Below are positions 1 through 8,934 of a DNA stretch of 49,821 nucleotides, piece after piece. Under the pieces are notes generated by a model that saw nothing but the letters and a program-made list of their open reading frames with translations, did no database searches and had not been told where the DNA came from. The position numbers and the translations under genes were made by a program. Positions within the stretch are counted from its first letter, which is position 1. Each line of letters opens with the position of its first letter. Origin of the DNA: Candidatus Woesebacteria bacterium (GTDB lineage Bacteria; Patescibacteriota; Microgenomatia; Woykebacterales; 2-01-FULL-43-14); contig JAGVAV010000019.1 in the NCBI GenBank assembly GCA_020060105.1, positions 1 through 49,821 of the forward strand, given 5' to 3'.

Positions 1-1
1 C

Positions 2-538
2 GATCATCAAGTGACTTTAACTAACCTTACCGATAACTCCAAGTATTTCTTTAAGGTTAAATCCCGGGATAAGTTTGGTAATTTAGCCGAGTCGGGGGTT
101 TTAGAATTAACTACCTTAACCGACACCGTTCCGCCCGCCATTTCCGAGATTCGTTCGGAAACCTCGGTCGTTGGCAGCGGCGAAACTTCCCGAATTCAGA
201 TTGTCATTAGCTGGTCCACCGACGAGCCGGCTACTTCAATGGTGGAATATGATGAGGGATTGGGACTGGGCTTAAGAACCTACTCACAAAAAACTAGCCA
301 AGATCAAGTCTTTAATCAATCTCATCTGGTCATTATCTCCGGCCTGAAGCCTTCGGCCACTTATCATTTCCGGGCTGTTTCTAAAGACCGGGTCGGCAAC
401 GAATCTTACTCTTCAGACTATACTGTCTTGACCCCACCCAAGGACATCTCCGTTCTCCGATTGATCCTTAAAAGTTGGGAAGAAACCTTCGCTTGGGTTA
501 GCAATCTTAAGAATGTTATTCCCTATTGGCCGTTCTAG
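2..538 (+). CDS. C-terminal part of an exported fibronectin type III (Fn3) domain protein, 5' end outside window
   Basis: The frame is already open at base 2, so the GTG start in the ORF track is only an internal codon and the gene is cut by the window edge. About 178 residues remain. They show two Fn3-like repeats: one ends in FFKVKSRDKFGN, and a second complete one runs from VPPAISEIRSET to YHFRAVSKDRVGNES. A short tail with several aromatic residues follows. Such modules occur in secreted or cell-surface adhesive proteins, so an envelope location is inferred; no catalytic motif is visible. The four-helix-bundle gene and its inverted repeats begin immediately after the stop. Confidence 0.7.
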   Translation, partial: DHQVTLTNLTDNSKYFFKVKSRDKFGNLAESGVLELTTLTDTVPPAISEIRSETSVVGSGETSRIQIVISWSTDEPATSMVEYDEGLGLGLRTYSQKTSQDQVFNQSHLVIISGLKPSATYHFRAVSKDRVGNESYSSDYTVLTPPKDISVLRLILKSWEETFAWVSNLKNVIPYWPF

Positions 539-578
539 AAACTAGTAAGTAGAGAGTAGAATCTAGAAAGTAGTAGTT
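539..578. repeat. Left inverted repeat of TAGTA-type element flanking the four-helix-bundle gene
   Basis: This stretch consists of repeated TAGTA/TAGAA-like words. Its reverse complement resembles the segment at 949-985 just after the gene (both begin CTACTACTT and continue with short TACT/TTCTA words). The two flanks therefore form an imperfect inverted repeat around the gene at 579-938. A related sequence without any gene lies at 8849-8915. Confidence 0.5.
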
Positions 579-938
579 ATGAGCACAAAGACGTTTAAGG
601 ATTTGGTTGTTTGGCAGAAAGCAAGAGACTTAACAGTTGCTGTTTATCAATTAACAGAAGGATTTCCTAAATCGGAGATCTACGGGTTAACTAGTCAGAT
701 GCGGAGGGCCTCTGTTTCTATTTCATCAAATATTGCTGAAAGTTACCATCGATTTCATCGAAAAGAAAAACGGCAACTCTTAATCGTAGCCTTTGGTTCG
801 GGGTCCGAGTTAGAAAGTCAGCTAGAATTAGCAAAATTATTATTTCCGAAGTTACACTATCAAGAAACAGAATTACTGTTATCAGAAGTTATGAAAATCC
901 TGAATAAAATTTTGAATTCAAAGCCAAAGGTTTTATAG
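579..938 (+). CDS. Four-helix bundle protein of the S23 / 23S rRNA intervening-sequence family
   Basis: The 119-residue protein has the typical family opening (TFKDLVVWQKARDL) followed by GLTSQMRRASVSISSNIAES and a C-terminal helical pair, and full length matches the family (about 115-125 residues). These proteins were first seen encoded in intervening sequences of 23S rRNA and are abundant as free-standing genes in CPR genomes; their biochemical role is unknown. Here the gene is not inside an rRNA gene. It lies between imperfect inverted repeats (539-578 and 949-985), which suggests a small mobile or gene-carrying repeat unit. The start is ATG 579 with no clear ribosome site. Confidence 0.88.
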   Translation: MSTKTFKDLVVWQKARDLTVAVYQLTEGFPKSEIYGLTSQMRRASVSISSNIAESYHRFHRKEKRQLLIVAFGSGSELESQLELAKLLFPKLHYQETELLLSEVMKILNKILNSKPKVL

Positions 939-948
939 TTTTCTCAAT

Positions 949-985
949 TTCTACTACTTACTATTTTCTATTTACTAACTACTAT
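949..985. repeat. Right inverted repeat of TAGTA-type element
   Basis: The sequence CTACTACTTACTATTTTC and its continuation mirror the left flank at 539-578. The right end runs directly into the TATAAT (985-990) that precedes miaA, so the repeat probably contributes to the miaA promoter. Confidence 0.5.
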
Positions 986-996
986 ATAATAAGTCC

Positions 997-1944
997 ATGG
1001 AGAAACTGTTAGTTATTGTTGGGCCGACGGCGACCGGAAAAACCGATTTGGGCTTGAATCTGGCCAAAGAGTTTGATGGTGAAATTGTTTCGGCGGACAG
1101 CCGGCAAGTTTATCAAGGAATGGACGTCGGGACGGGGAAGGAACTAACCCAGGAAGGCTACGAAATAGAAAAAGAGAAAGGTAGGTGGGTGGTAAATGGG
1201 ATACCTCTCCACCTTTATGATCTAACTGAGCCGGATGAGAGATTTAGCGTGGCTGAATATCAGCAACTTTCCTACAAGGTCATTGAAGACACTCATTCTC
1301 GAGGAAAACTGCCGATATTGGTTGGCGGAACGGGGCTTTATGTCCAGGCGGTGACGGAAGGGCTAAAGATTCCGAAAGCGCCGCCGGATCTAAAACTTCG
1401 GGAGAAACTTGAACGTAAGCCTCTAAGTCACCTGGTGGCGGAGTTAGAAAAAGTCGATCCGGAAACGGCTAAGAGGATCGACGAGAAAAATCCGCGGCGC
1501 CTTGTTCGGGCCCTGGAAGTGTACTACTTAACTGGCCAGCCTATCTCAAAGCTTAAGAAAAAGTTTAAGGTGAGCTTTGATTCTCTGATGATTGGTTTGA
1601 CCGCTCCTCGAGAAGTGCTTTATGAAAGAGCGGATAAGAGAACGGAACGTTGGTTTGAAAAAAATGGTTTTCTCGAAGAAGTGCGTGAATTGTTAAAAAA
1701 ATATTCCCCAGATTGGCCGGCCATGAGCGCGATCGGCTATCGTCAGGTGGCTTTGTATTTGTCAGGAAAAGTTGACCTGAAAGAAGCGATTCAACGAACT
1801 AAATTTGACATCCACGGCTACATCCGCCGCCAACTAAGCTGGTTTAAAAGAGATAACCGAATATTTTGGTTTGACATTAGTCAGCCTGATTTTAAGAAGG
1901 AGGTGAGGGAGTTAGTAGGGGGATGGTATAAGAGGCGAGATTAA
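997..1944 (+). CDS. miaA: tRNA dimethylallyltransferase MiaA
   Basis: MiaA transfers a dimethylallyl group to N6 of A37 in tRNAs that read codons starting with U. The 315-residue protein has the P-loop GPTATGKTDLG at residues 9-19, the substrate motif DSRQVYQGMDVGTGK at about 34-48, GGTGLYVQAV at about 110-119, and the conserved RRLVRALEVY in the middle. Length is normal. A TATAAT box (985-990) lies only six bases before the ATG and there is no Shine-Dalgarno, so the mRNA is probably leaderless. The promoter lies at the edge of the inverted repeat behind the four-helix-bundle gene. The C terminus after residue 290 is poorly conserved, as usual. Confidence 0.97.
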   Translation: MEKLLVIVGPTATGKTDLGLNLAKEFDGEIVSADSRQVYQGMDVGTGKELTQEGYEIEKEKGRWVVNGIPLHLYDLTEPDERFSVAEYQQLSYKVIEDTHSRGKLPILVGGTGLYVQAVTEGLKIPKAPPDLKLREKLERKPLSHLVAELEKVDPETAKRIDEKNPRRLVRALEVYYLTGQPISKLKKKFKVSFDSLMIGLTAPREVLYERADKRTERWFEKNGFLEEVRELLKKYSPDWPAMSAIGYRQVALYLSGKVDLKEAIQRTKFDIHGYIRRQLSWFKRDNRIFWFDISQPDFKKEVRELVGGWYKRRD

Positions 1945-2076
1945 AAACGTCTAACAATGACATAAGTTGCATAAATTTTGATTTAAGACAGAGTTTAAAA
2001 AGTAAGAAATCAAAGTAAATAAGAGTTTTAAGTTATTGCCAAGAGATTTTTTATATGATTTAATTAGGTTAAGTTT

Positions 2077-3096
2077 ATGGAAAAGATTCATATTTCTTTA
2101 AAGACAATTCTTCTTTTCTTCGCGGTCCCTTTGGCGCTTTTGACTTTGTGGGAAATAAGAGGAATTTTAATTGCCTTGGTTATTTCGGTGATTTTAATGT
2201 CGGCCATCGCTCCTTGGGTGGATAGTTTCGAAAAGAGAACGAAACTGCCAAAGGTGGTGGCGATGCTGGCCATCTATTTGAGCGTCTTTTTGGTCTTGGC
2301 TTTTGTGATTTGGGGAGTGGTTCCGCCCTTAATCTCTCAGACTCGAGATTTATTTGGGAATCTTCCTTTTCTAATCGGAGAGGCTGTTCGGATTTTAGGG
2401 CTGGCGGTTGAAGAAGATCAGGCTCAGTTTGTGACCCAAAGGGCAATATCTTTTTTTGAAGATCAGTTTGGCCAATTTTTTGCCAACGTCGTTCAAGTAA
2501 CTTTAGATATTTTCTCAGGGATTTTAAACTTCTTTGCCGTGGCGGTCTTTAGCTTTTATCTTCTTTTGGAACGAGAAAAGGTCAAAAATTCTCTCCATTT
2601 TCTCTTTCCTCACTTAAAGAAAGCCAAAGTTAACCACTTAGCTGACAAAGTTGAGGAAAAATTAGGTGCCTGGTTAAGAGGCCAACTGTTCCTAAGCGTT
2701 ATCGTCGGTCTGATGACTTGGTTGGGCTTGACTATCCTGGGGGTGAAGTTTGCCTTACCTTTAGCGATTATTGCCGGGGTTCTCGAGATCGTGCCGATGA
2801 TTGGACCCATTATTGCCGCCGTACCGGCGATTATTGTCGCTTTAGTTCAAGATCCCGTCCTGGCTTTGGGCGTGGCCGCCCTTTATCTTTTGGTGCAGCA
2901 AGCGGAAAATAACCTGATCGTGCCAAAAGTGATGGAAAGAGCGGTGGGAATGAGTCCGCTGCTAGTGATTTTGTCTTTGATGATTGGCGGGAGATTATTT
3001 GGCGTCTTGGGCGCTCTTTTAGCGGTTCCTCTAACTTCCGTGATTGTCCTGATTGTTCGGGATTGGCGGGAGAATTTGCCTACCAAAGAGAAGTGA
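2077..3096 (+). CDS. AI-2E family (TqsA/YdiK/PerM-type) membrane permease
   Basis: The 339-residue protein has the architecture of this family: two to three N-terminal membrane segments (ILLFFAVPLALLTLWEI, ILIALVISVILM), a central soluble stretch (about 80-140), and a C-terminal bundle with GLTILGVKFALPLAIIAGVL, IVPMIGPIIAAVPAIIVAL and the typical QQAENNLIVPKVMERAVGMSPL. Members are broad exporters; AI-2 transport is shown for only a few, and there is no quorum-sensing gene nearby, so the substrate is unknown. A TATGAT-like -10 lies about 18 bases upstream of the ATG. The 3' end overlaps the convergent P-type ATPase gene by 17 bases. Confidence 0.92.
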   Translation: MEKIHISLKTILLFFAVPLALLTLWEIRGILIALVISVILMSAIAPWVDSFEKRTKLPKVVAMLAIYLSVFLVLAFVIWGVVPPLISQTRDLFGNLPFLIGEAVRILGLAVEEDQAQFVTQRAISFFEDQFGQFFANVVQVTLDIFSGILNFFAVAVFSFYLLLEREKVKNSLHFLFPHLKKAKVNHLADKVEEKLGAWLRGQLFLSVIVGLMTWLGLTILGVKFALPLAIIAGVLEIVPMIGPIIAAVPAIIVALVQDPVLALGVAALYLLVQQAENNLIVPKVMERAVGMSPLLVILSLMIGGRLFGVLGALLAVPLTSVIVLIVRDWRENLPTKEK

Positions 3097-5542
3097 TTTT
3101 AAAGGCGGGGTGAAGCGGGGCGAAGGAAAGGATGAAGAGTTGAAGCAGGATTGTTAAGATGACGGTAAACAGTAAGGTAGGGTTACTGTTCCAGCGATGG
3201 TCTTTTCTCACGACAAAAACTAGGCCGATCTGAACTATCACTAAAAAGGTAAAAGCGAGAGTTTGCGCTTTATCTTGGTTGCTCAGTCTTAGGACAAGAT
3301 AAAAACTAATGAGGGTGGCTATTGCGATCAAACTGCCGACAGCGCTAATCCACTTAACGTTGACGAAGTCGGTTAAGCCTTTTTCCTTGTTTCTTGGCTT
3401 TCTTTTCATGACCCCTGGACTTTTCGGGTCAACCGCCAGGGCCAAGGCGGGTAAACCATCGGTGACAAGATTAATCCAGAGAATTTGGACGGGTGTCAGG
3501 GGATTTGGCAGTCCGACAAATATCGCGCCCAAAATGATGAGAAGCTCACTAATATTGCCCACGATTAAGTAACGGATGGCTTTGGTAATGTTGTCATAGA
3601 TTACTCTTCCTTCTTCAATCGCTTTGACAATTGAAGCAAAATTATCGTCGGTGACGACCATGTCCGAAGATTCTTTGGCCACATCGGTTCCGGTGTTACC
3701 CATGGCTACTCCCACATTACCTTGTTTTAAAGCTGGCGCGTCATTGACTCCGTCGCCGGTGACGGCGACGACGGCCCCTTTTTTCTGAAAGGCTCTGACG
3801 ATTCTTAGCTTGTGTTCGGGGGAAGTCCGGGCGAAAATTCGGATCTTTTCAATTACCTTATCTAATTCTTCATCGCTGATTTTGTCCAGTTGCGCTCCGG
3901 TTAGGACGTCTTCGCCCGCTTCAATCAGGCCGATTTCCCGAGCGATTGAGGCGGCGGTGAGCTCATTGTCTCCCGTGATCACGACCGCTTTTACGCCCGC
4001 TTCTTTGGCAACGCGAACCGCTTCTTTAACTTCCGATCGGGGAGGGTCGGCGATTCCGACAAAGCCGACGAAGATAAGACTGTTTTCCAGTTTTTCCCGT
4101 TGGTATTGCCTAGCCGGGGTGACCGATCGATAGCCAAAGCCGATCAGACGATACCCCTCTGAAGCCATTAGGTTATACGCCTCAATTATTTTCGTTTTTC
4201 TTTTTTCATCCATTTCGACAATTTTTCGATCCCAAAGAACTTTATCGGAAATGGCTAAAATGCTTTCCGGCGCCCCTTTAGTTAAAAGGTCCATTTTTCC
4301 GTCGAGGTTTTTCCAAACCACGCTCATCATTTTTTTAACTGAGTCAAAGGAAAACTCTTCTACCAACTCCCCATTTTCTTTAAACTTGTCAATTTTTAAG
4401 CCGGAATCGGCGCCGAGAACCAAAAGAGAGCCTTCTGTTTTATCGCCTAAAATGTCGTAGTGGCCGCGGTCGAGGCGAAAGAGAAGAGTCGCGTTGTTGC
4501 ATAAAATGCCGATTTTGAGAAGACGAGAAAAATGGGTATCGCTGAGTCCTGGATGTCTTTTCCTGATCTCATGGGCCTTTCCGCTGAGCCAAACCTTTCT
4601 GACGCTCATTTCATTTTTGGTTAAAGTTCCGGTTTTATCAGTGCAGATGACGTCGATGGACCCCAAGGCCTCGATGGCGGCAAGCTTTCGGACGATGGCT
4701 GCCCGTCTGACCATTCTTTGAACCCCAATGGCCAAGGTAACCGTGACCACGGCGGGCAGTCCTTCGGGAACGACGGAAACCGCCAAACTAATACTGGTTA
4801 GAAGCATGTTGATAAGATCTTTTCCGGTCAGGACGCCGAGGACAAAAATAAGACTGCAAGAGACGACGGCGAGCAAACTAAGGTTCTTGCCTAAACTATT
4901 AAGCTGTTTTTGAAGGGGAGTAGGATCATCTTCAATCTCTCCTAGGGCGGCGGCAATTCGGCCGAATCTTGTTTTCATTCCGGTCGCGCTGATGAGGGCT
5001 TTACCCCTTCCTTTTTCGACAATCGTACCCATGAAGACTTTGATCTTATCGGAATTTTTAAGATCCTTTTGAACGGGGATCGACTCTCCGGTCAAGGAGG
5101 CTTCGTTAATTTCTAAATTAACGATTTCAATCAGATCGCCGTCGGCCGGGATCTTATCGCCTTCCTCTAAAATGATCAAGTCTCCGGGAACGATTTCTTT
5201 ACTGTTAACGTTCATTTCCTTTCCGTCTCGAAGGACTCGGAAATCATTGACGACCATCTTTTTTAAGGCCTGAATTGCTTTTGAAGCTCGATACTCTTGG
5301 ACAAAACCAAAAACAGTGTTTATCAGGACAATGACAAGAATAAAGATTGCCTCCAAACTTTCTCCCACGAAGTAAGCAATGAAAGCGGCGGCGATGAGGA
5401 TCCAGATTAAGAAGCTATTTAGTTGAGAAATAAAAATTCGCCAAGGAGAGACCTTACTTTTATCCTCAATTTGATTAGGACCGTAAATTTGAAGGCGTCT
5501 CTTGGCTTCCTGGGCACTTAATCCTTTAGGCAGAGATTTCAT
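3080..5542 (-). CDS. Cation-transporting P-type ATPase, type II (SERCA/PMCA-like, probably Ca2+)
   Basis: The 820-residue protein carries every core element: actuator TGES (INEASLTGES), M4 ion-site motif PEGLPAVVTV, phosphorylation site DKTGTLTKNEMS, the N-domain motif KGAPES, and the hinge TGDGVNDAPALKQ. The cation-ATPase N-terminal domain starts at residue 7 (GLSAQEAKRRLQIYGPN) and the C-terminal six-helix domain follows residue 650. PEGLP is typical of type IIA Ca2+ pumps, so export of Ca2+ across the membrane is likely, but Mn2+ or other cations cannot be excluded. A TATAAT (complement of 5577-5582) lies about 35 bases upstream of the ATG, back to back with the RNase P RNA promoter. Confidence 0.94.
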   Translation of the reverse strand: MKSLPKGLSAQEAKRRLQIYGPNQIEDKSKVSPWRIFISQLNSFLIWILIAAAFIAYFVGESLEAIFILVIVLINTVFGFVQEYRASKAIQALKKMVVNDFRVLRDGKEMNVNSKEIVPGDLIILEEGDKIPADGDLIEIVNLEINEASLTGESIPVQKDLKNSDKIKVFMGTIVEKGRGKALISATGMKTRFGRIAAALGEIEDDPTPLQKQLNSLGKNLSLLAVVSCSLIFVLGVLTGKDLINMLLTSISLAVSVVPEGLPAVVTVTLAIGVQRMVRRAAIVRKLAAIEALGSIDVICTDKTGTLTKNEMSVRKVWLSGKAHEIRKRHPGLSDTHFSRLLKIGILCNNATLLFRLDRGHYDILGDKTEGSLLVLGADSGLKIDKFKENGELVEEFSFDSVKKMMSVVWKNLDGKMDLLTKGAPESILAISDKVLWDRKIVEMDEKRKTKIIEAYNLMASEGYRLIGFGYRSVTPARQYQREKLENSLIFVGFVGIADPPRSEVKEAVRVAKEAGVKAVVITGDNELTAASIAREIGLIEAGEDVLTGAQLDKISDEELDKVIEKIRIFARTSPEHKLRIVRAFQKKGAVVAVTGDGVNDAPALKQGNVGVAMGNTGTDVAKESSDMVVTDDNFASIVKAIEEGRVIYDNITKAIRYLIVGNISELLIILGAIFVGLPNPLTPVQILWINLVTDGLPALALAVDPKSPGVMKRKPRNKEKGLTDFVNVKWISAVGSLIAIATLISFYLVLRLSNQDKAQTLAFTFLVIVQIGLVFVVRKDHRWNSNPTLLFTVILTILLQLFILSFAPLHPAFKITSLW

Positions 5543-5614
5543 AAGCAGGCTATCAAAAACTAGTTTCCTTGGGATTATTATATCAAAAGATGGGAAGGTT
5601 GTTTAGAGAAGAGG

Positions 5615-5643
5615 TTGAACTTAAGCCTGAATTGTGGTATAAT
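5615..5643 (+). promoter_or_regulatory. Sigma-70-type promoter of RNase P RNA
   Basis: TTGAAC (5615-5620) and TATAAT (5638-5643) are separated by 17 bases. The expected transcription start, about seven bases downstream, coincides with the beginning of helix P1 of the RNA. Confidence 0.9.
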
Positions 5644-5650
5644 GGGGCCA

Positions 5651-6101
5651 GTTTAAGGGTAGTCGGATGATCGCCCCACTTCGCGTGAAGCTAGGTGGGG
5701 AGGAAAGTCCAGGCAGCATAGAGCAGGGTGTCCGGCGCAAGCCGGAAGCCGTAAGGCCTAGTTTCGTCCGTCGGCTGACGGACGACCCTCCAAAATTCGC
5801 TCCACGAGCCGTGTACGAATAATACTAAAAGGCGAGTGGTAAGAATTGGAGGGAGAGCAACAGAAACGAACCACGGTCAAGCTTAGCTTGATGCGGTGGA
5901 TGAAACGGGCAATCCTCCCCGCTGCAACCTCCGAAAGGTACGTTAGTAGGTGGCTCGCCGAGTACCAAAGACGAGGGCACTCGCCCAAAAGGGCGGGAAA
6001 TGTGGTCTCTTTACGACACGTTTAGATAGATGATCATCTAGCTCCCATAGCTTTACGCGAAGGGGGTAAAACAGAACCTGGCTTACGAACTACCTTTAAA
6101 C
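5651..6101 (+). ncRNA. rnpB: RNase P RNA, bacterial class A
   Basis: This is the catalytic RNA that trims the 5' leader from pre-tRNAs. Conserved blocks are present in order: GAGGAAAGTCCAGGC near the 5' end, GAGCAGGGTG with the following stem, AGCAACAGAAAC-like CR-II region in the middle, and ACAGAACCTGGCTTAC near the 3' end. Helix P1 closes the molecule: GTTTAAGGGTAGT at the start pairs with ACTACCTTTAAAC at the end with one mismatch. The length of about 451 nt is slightly above the usual 350-400 nt and includes a GC-rich hairpin at about 5765-5785 (CGTCCGTC/GACGGACG). The protein ORF on the other strand (5758-5988) is a shadow. Confidence 0.95.
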
Positions 6102-6117
6102 AGTTTTTAAACTATCC

Positions 6118-7155
6118 TTACTTCTTCTTATCACTTATTAGTTTTTCATATACCTTTTCATACTCATCGACCATCCTTACCACGCTGAAATTCTTTTCCA
6201 TATGTTCTCGACAAGCCACAGGAGAGATTTTCGAAATATTTTCGTAAACCGATACCATTTCCTCTAAATCCTCGACAATGAAACCTGTTTTTCCGTTAAC
6301 AAGGATTTCCGGAACGGAGCCGCGGTTAAAGGCGATTACCGGCGTGCCGCAAGCCATCGCCTCGACCATGACCAAACCAAAAGGTTCTCGCCAGTTGATG
6401 GGGTGAAGAAGGCAGGAGGCCCGACTCATCAATCTGTTTCTTTCTTCCGCATCGACTTCCCCGACCCAACGGATCTGTTCTCCCTCAAGTTCGGGTTCAA
6501 TCACATCTTCAAAATAGCGAAGATCGGCTTTTTGATAAGGATCAAGTTTGGCGGCGATAATTAAAGTTTTATGAAGATGCCTAGCGGCATCAATCGCGAA
6601 ATGGACCCCTTTCTCCCGGGAAATTCGGCCAACGAAGAGAAGATAGTCGTCCTTTTCTTCGGAAAAAGGAAAAGTGATAACATCAATGCCGTGATAAATA
6701 GTCTTGATGTAGTTTAGAGTCGGGAGAGGTTTTCTTTGAGCGTTTGAAATCGAAACGTAGTTTAAGTTTGAATAAGCAGAGTAAATGTATCGGTTTTCCA
6801 GGTTAAAGGAGCCGTGAAGAGTGCTGACGGTGGGGGTGGAAGAAATTGGGATGAAGGGAAGACCGTAATAATCAAGATGGTTATGGATGACCTCAAATTC
6901 CCTGGCTCTTTCGAAAGCCGCCCCGGCGTTAAGTAACTGAAAGGCTTGAAATTCGTCAATTTTGGCTTCCCGAAGCGATTTTGAGTAAACAGATTCAAGT
7001 TTGGCGGTGGTGATTGAATCGCCGCTAGCAAACAAAGTTACGTCGTGTCCTCGCCGGACTAATTCCTCGGTCAGGAGGCTGACGACTCTTTCGGTGCCGC
7101 CGTACTTTTTTGGCGGGACTCTTTCTATTAACGGTGAGAGTTGCGCAATCTTCAT
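6118..7155 (-). CDS. Glycosyltransferase family 4 (GT-B fold)
   Basis: The 345-residue protein begins with the GT4 acceptor-site pattern (MKIAQLSPL, then KKYGGTERVVSLLTEEL) and has the donor-binding domain with FVGRISREKGVHFAIDA at mid-protein and the E-x7-E signature EPFGLVMVEAMACGTPVIAF near residue 262. This family transfers a sugar from a nucleotide-sugar to glycans, lipids or proteins in the cytoplasm; donor and acceptor cannot be told from sequence. It stands alone, 16 bases from the end of the RNase P RNA and divergent from comM. No ribosome site is evident before ATG 7155. Confidence 0.93.
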   Translation of the reverse strand: MKIAQLSPLIERVPPKKYGGTERVVSLLTEELVRRGHDVTLFASGDSITTAKLESVYSKSLREAKIDEFQAFQLLNAGAAFERAREFEVIHNHLDYYGLPFIPISSTPTVSTLHGSFNLENRYIYSAYSNLNYVSISNAQRKPLPTLNYIKTIYHGIDVITFPFSEEKDDYLLFVGRISREKGVHFAIDAARHLHKTLIIAAKLDPYQKADLRYFEDVIEPELEGEQIRWVGEVDAEERNRLMSRASCLLHPINWREPFGLVMVEAMACGTPVIAFNRGSVPEILVNGKTGFIVEDLEEMVSVYENISKISPVACREHMEKNFSVVRMVDEYEKVYEKLISDKKK

Positions 7156-7324
7156 GGGTTTTGAAAACTAACTGAGGAGACATTAAATATTGACAATAAT
7201 ACTATCATAACTTAACCATGAGTCACTGTCAAGTGTCCACCTCTCATTAATATGTTTTTCTAGACGTTTTGAGTTAAGTTGACACTTACTTTCGTTTGCT
7301 TGATAATTAAAGCAGGAACTGTCT

Positions 7325-8848
7325 ATGCTAGCCAAAGTAATTTCTGGAGCTGTCGTTGGTTTAAACTCGGTCCCGATCGAAGTAGAAATCGATATTGCCT
7401 CCCACGGGTTGCCTTCTTTCACTATTGTTGGCTTACCCGATAAAGCGGTTGAAGAAGCCAAAGAACGGGTCCGCTCGGCTCTGCGCAACACCGGCGCCGA
7501 TTTTCCGTCCAAAAGAATTACCGTTAATCTCGCTCCCGCGGATTTGCCGAAAGAAGGACCCGCTTATGATCTGCCGATTGCTTTAGGTCTGCTGGTGGCC
7601 TCCGGCCAACTGCAGGCCGATCTTTCCCAGACTTTAGTTCTTGGAGAACTTTCCCTTGACGGTTCCCTTCGCCACACCGCCGCGGTCTTGCCGCTTATTC
7701 TTCTGGCTAAGGAGAGGGGTTTCCAAAAGGTCTTTTTACCTCACCTAAATGCCTCAGAAGCGGCAATTGTTGAAGGAGTGGAAATTTACCCAGTCGAAAA
7801 TTTGTCTCAACTGTTTCATCACTTGAATCAGTCAAAACCGATCAGCCCCCACCCTTTAGTTAAATTGGATTTTAATTTTGTCCAAGGCTATGAGTTTGAC
7901 ATGAAAGACATTCGAGGCCAAGAGCATGCCAAAAGAGCTTTGGAAGTTTGCGCGGCGGGAGGCCATAACATTCTTTTAAAGGGCCCTCCAGGGGCAGGGA
8001 AGACCCTTTTGGCGAGAACTTTACCTTCAATTCTTCCTAGGCTGGTTTTTGAAGAAGCTTTAGAGGTGAGTAAAATTTATTCGGTTATTGGCCAGCTACA
8101 CCGAGAAGAACCGGTTATTAAACTTCGTCCCTTTAGATCCCCTCATCACACTACTAGCGCGGTGGGGCTGATTGGCGGCGGGACTCACCCAAAACCCGGC
8201 GAAATCTCTCTGGCCCACCGGGGGGTTCTTTTTTTGGATGAATTTCCGGAATTTTCCCGCCCCATCTTAGAAGCCTTGCGTCAGCCTCTTGAAGATGGTT
8301 ATGTTTCGGTTAGCCGGGCTCAAGGAACTGTTAACTTTCCAACCAAGTTTATTTTAGTAGCCGCCGCCAATCCCTGCCCTTGCGGTTATCTGGGTAGCGG
8401 GGACAAGAACTGTTTTTGCCCTCCCGCCCAGATTATCCGTTATCAAAAAAGAATTTCCGGGCCGATTTTAGATCGAATTGACTTGCACGTAGAGGTTCCG
8501 GCGGTGAAGATGGAAAAGCTAACTTCCGAAGGGATGGAGGCTGCCGAAAGTTCTGATTTGATTCGAGAGCGGGTCCAAAAAGCGCGGGACCGTCAGACGA
8601 AAAGATTCGCCCAAGACGGGATTACTTGCAACGCGGAAATGCGCAGCAAAGAAGTGAAGGAATATTGCCAGTTGGATAGCCGATCCTTAGAGATAATCAA
8701 GACAGCGATTACCCAGATGCGTTTATCTGCTCGAAGCTACTTCCGAGTCCTGAAGGTCGCTCGGACAATTGCCGATTTGGCCGAAGAGGAAAAAATTCAA
8801 CCCAATCACTTGGCAGAAGCCCTTCAATATCGGGCGAAGGAAAATTAG
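7325..8848 (+). CDS. comM: ComM/YifB-family Mg-chelatase-like AAA+ ATPase
   Basis: The 507-residue protein has the N-terminal ChlI-like domain (VEIDIASHGLPSFTIVGLPD), Walker A GPPGAGKTLLAR at about residue 220, Walker B VLFLDEFPEF, the zinc-binding-like CPCGYLGS...CFCPP insertion, and the C-terminal helical domain SARSYFRVLKVARTIADL. In naturally competent bacteria ComM is a hexameric helicase that promotes branch migration while incoming DNA is integrated. Family length is about 500, so the gene is complete. It is divergent from the GT4 gene with a 169-base spacer. A pilin-like gene at 43.7 kb would fit DNA uptake, but no core pilus genes lie here. Confidence 0.96.
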   Translation: MLAKVISGAVVGLNSVPIEVEIDIASHGLPSFTIVGLPDKAVEEAKERVRSALRNTGADFPSKRITVNLAPADLPKEGPAYDLPIALGLLVASGQLQADLSQTLVLGELSLDGSLRHTAAVLPLILLAKERGFQKVFLPHLNASEAAIVEGVEIYPVENLSQLFHHLNQSKPISPHPLVKLDFNFVQGYEFDMKDIRGQEHAKRALEVCAAGGHNILLKGPPGAGKTLLARTLPSILPRLVFEEALEVSKIYSVIGQLHREEPVIKLRPFRSPHHTTSAVGLIGGGTHPKPGEISLAHRGVLFLDEFPEFSRPILEALRQPLEDGYVSVSRAQGTVNFPTKFILVAAANPCPCGYLGSGDKNCFCPPAQIIRYQKRISGPILDRIDLHVEVPAVKMEKLTSEGMEAAESSDLIRERVQKARDRQTKRFAQDGITCNAEMRSKEVKEYCQLDSRSLEIIKTAITQMRLSARSYFRVLKVARTIADLAEEEKIQPNHLAEALQYRAKEN

Positions 8849-8915
8849 AAAGAAGAATTTAGAATACAGAAAATAGTAGTTTTTCTATTTTCTAGATACT
8901 AGATACCAGTTTCTA
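8849..8915. repeat. Solo TAGTA-type inverted repeat, gene-less relative of the element at 539-985
   Basis: GAAAATAG (8869-8876) and CTATTTTC (8885-8892) form a hairpin core, and the right part, read on the minus strand, resembles the left flank at 539-578 (AGAAACTGGTATCTAG against AGAAACTAGTAAGTAG). It sits between the comM stop and the DoxX-like start. Confidence 0.45.
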
Positions 8916-8934
8916 AGAGAGGGGGTGAAAAAGA

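Noticed and set aside
5758-5988. ORF on the minus strand inside the RNase P RNA
   Set aside because: The DNA is fully explained by the conserved RNA structure.
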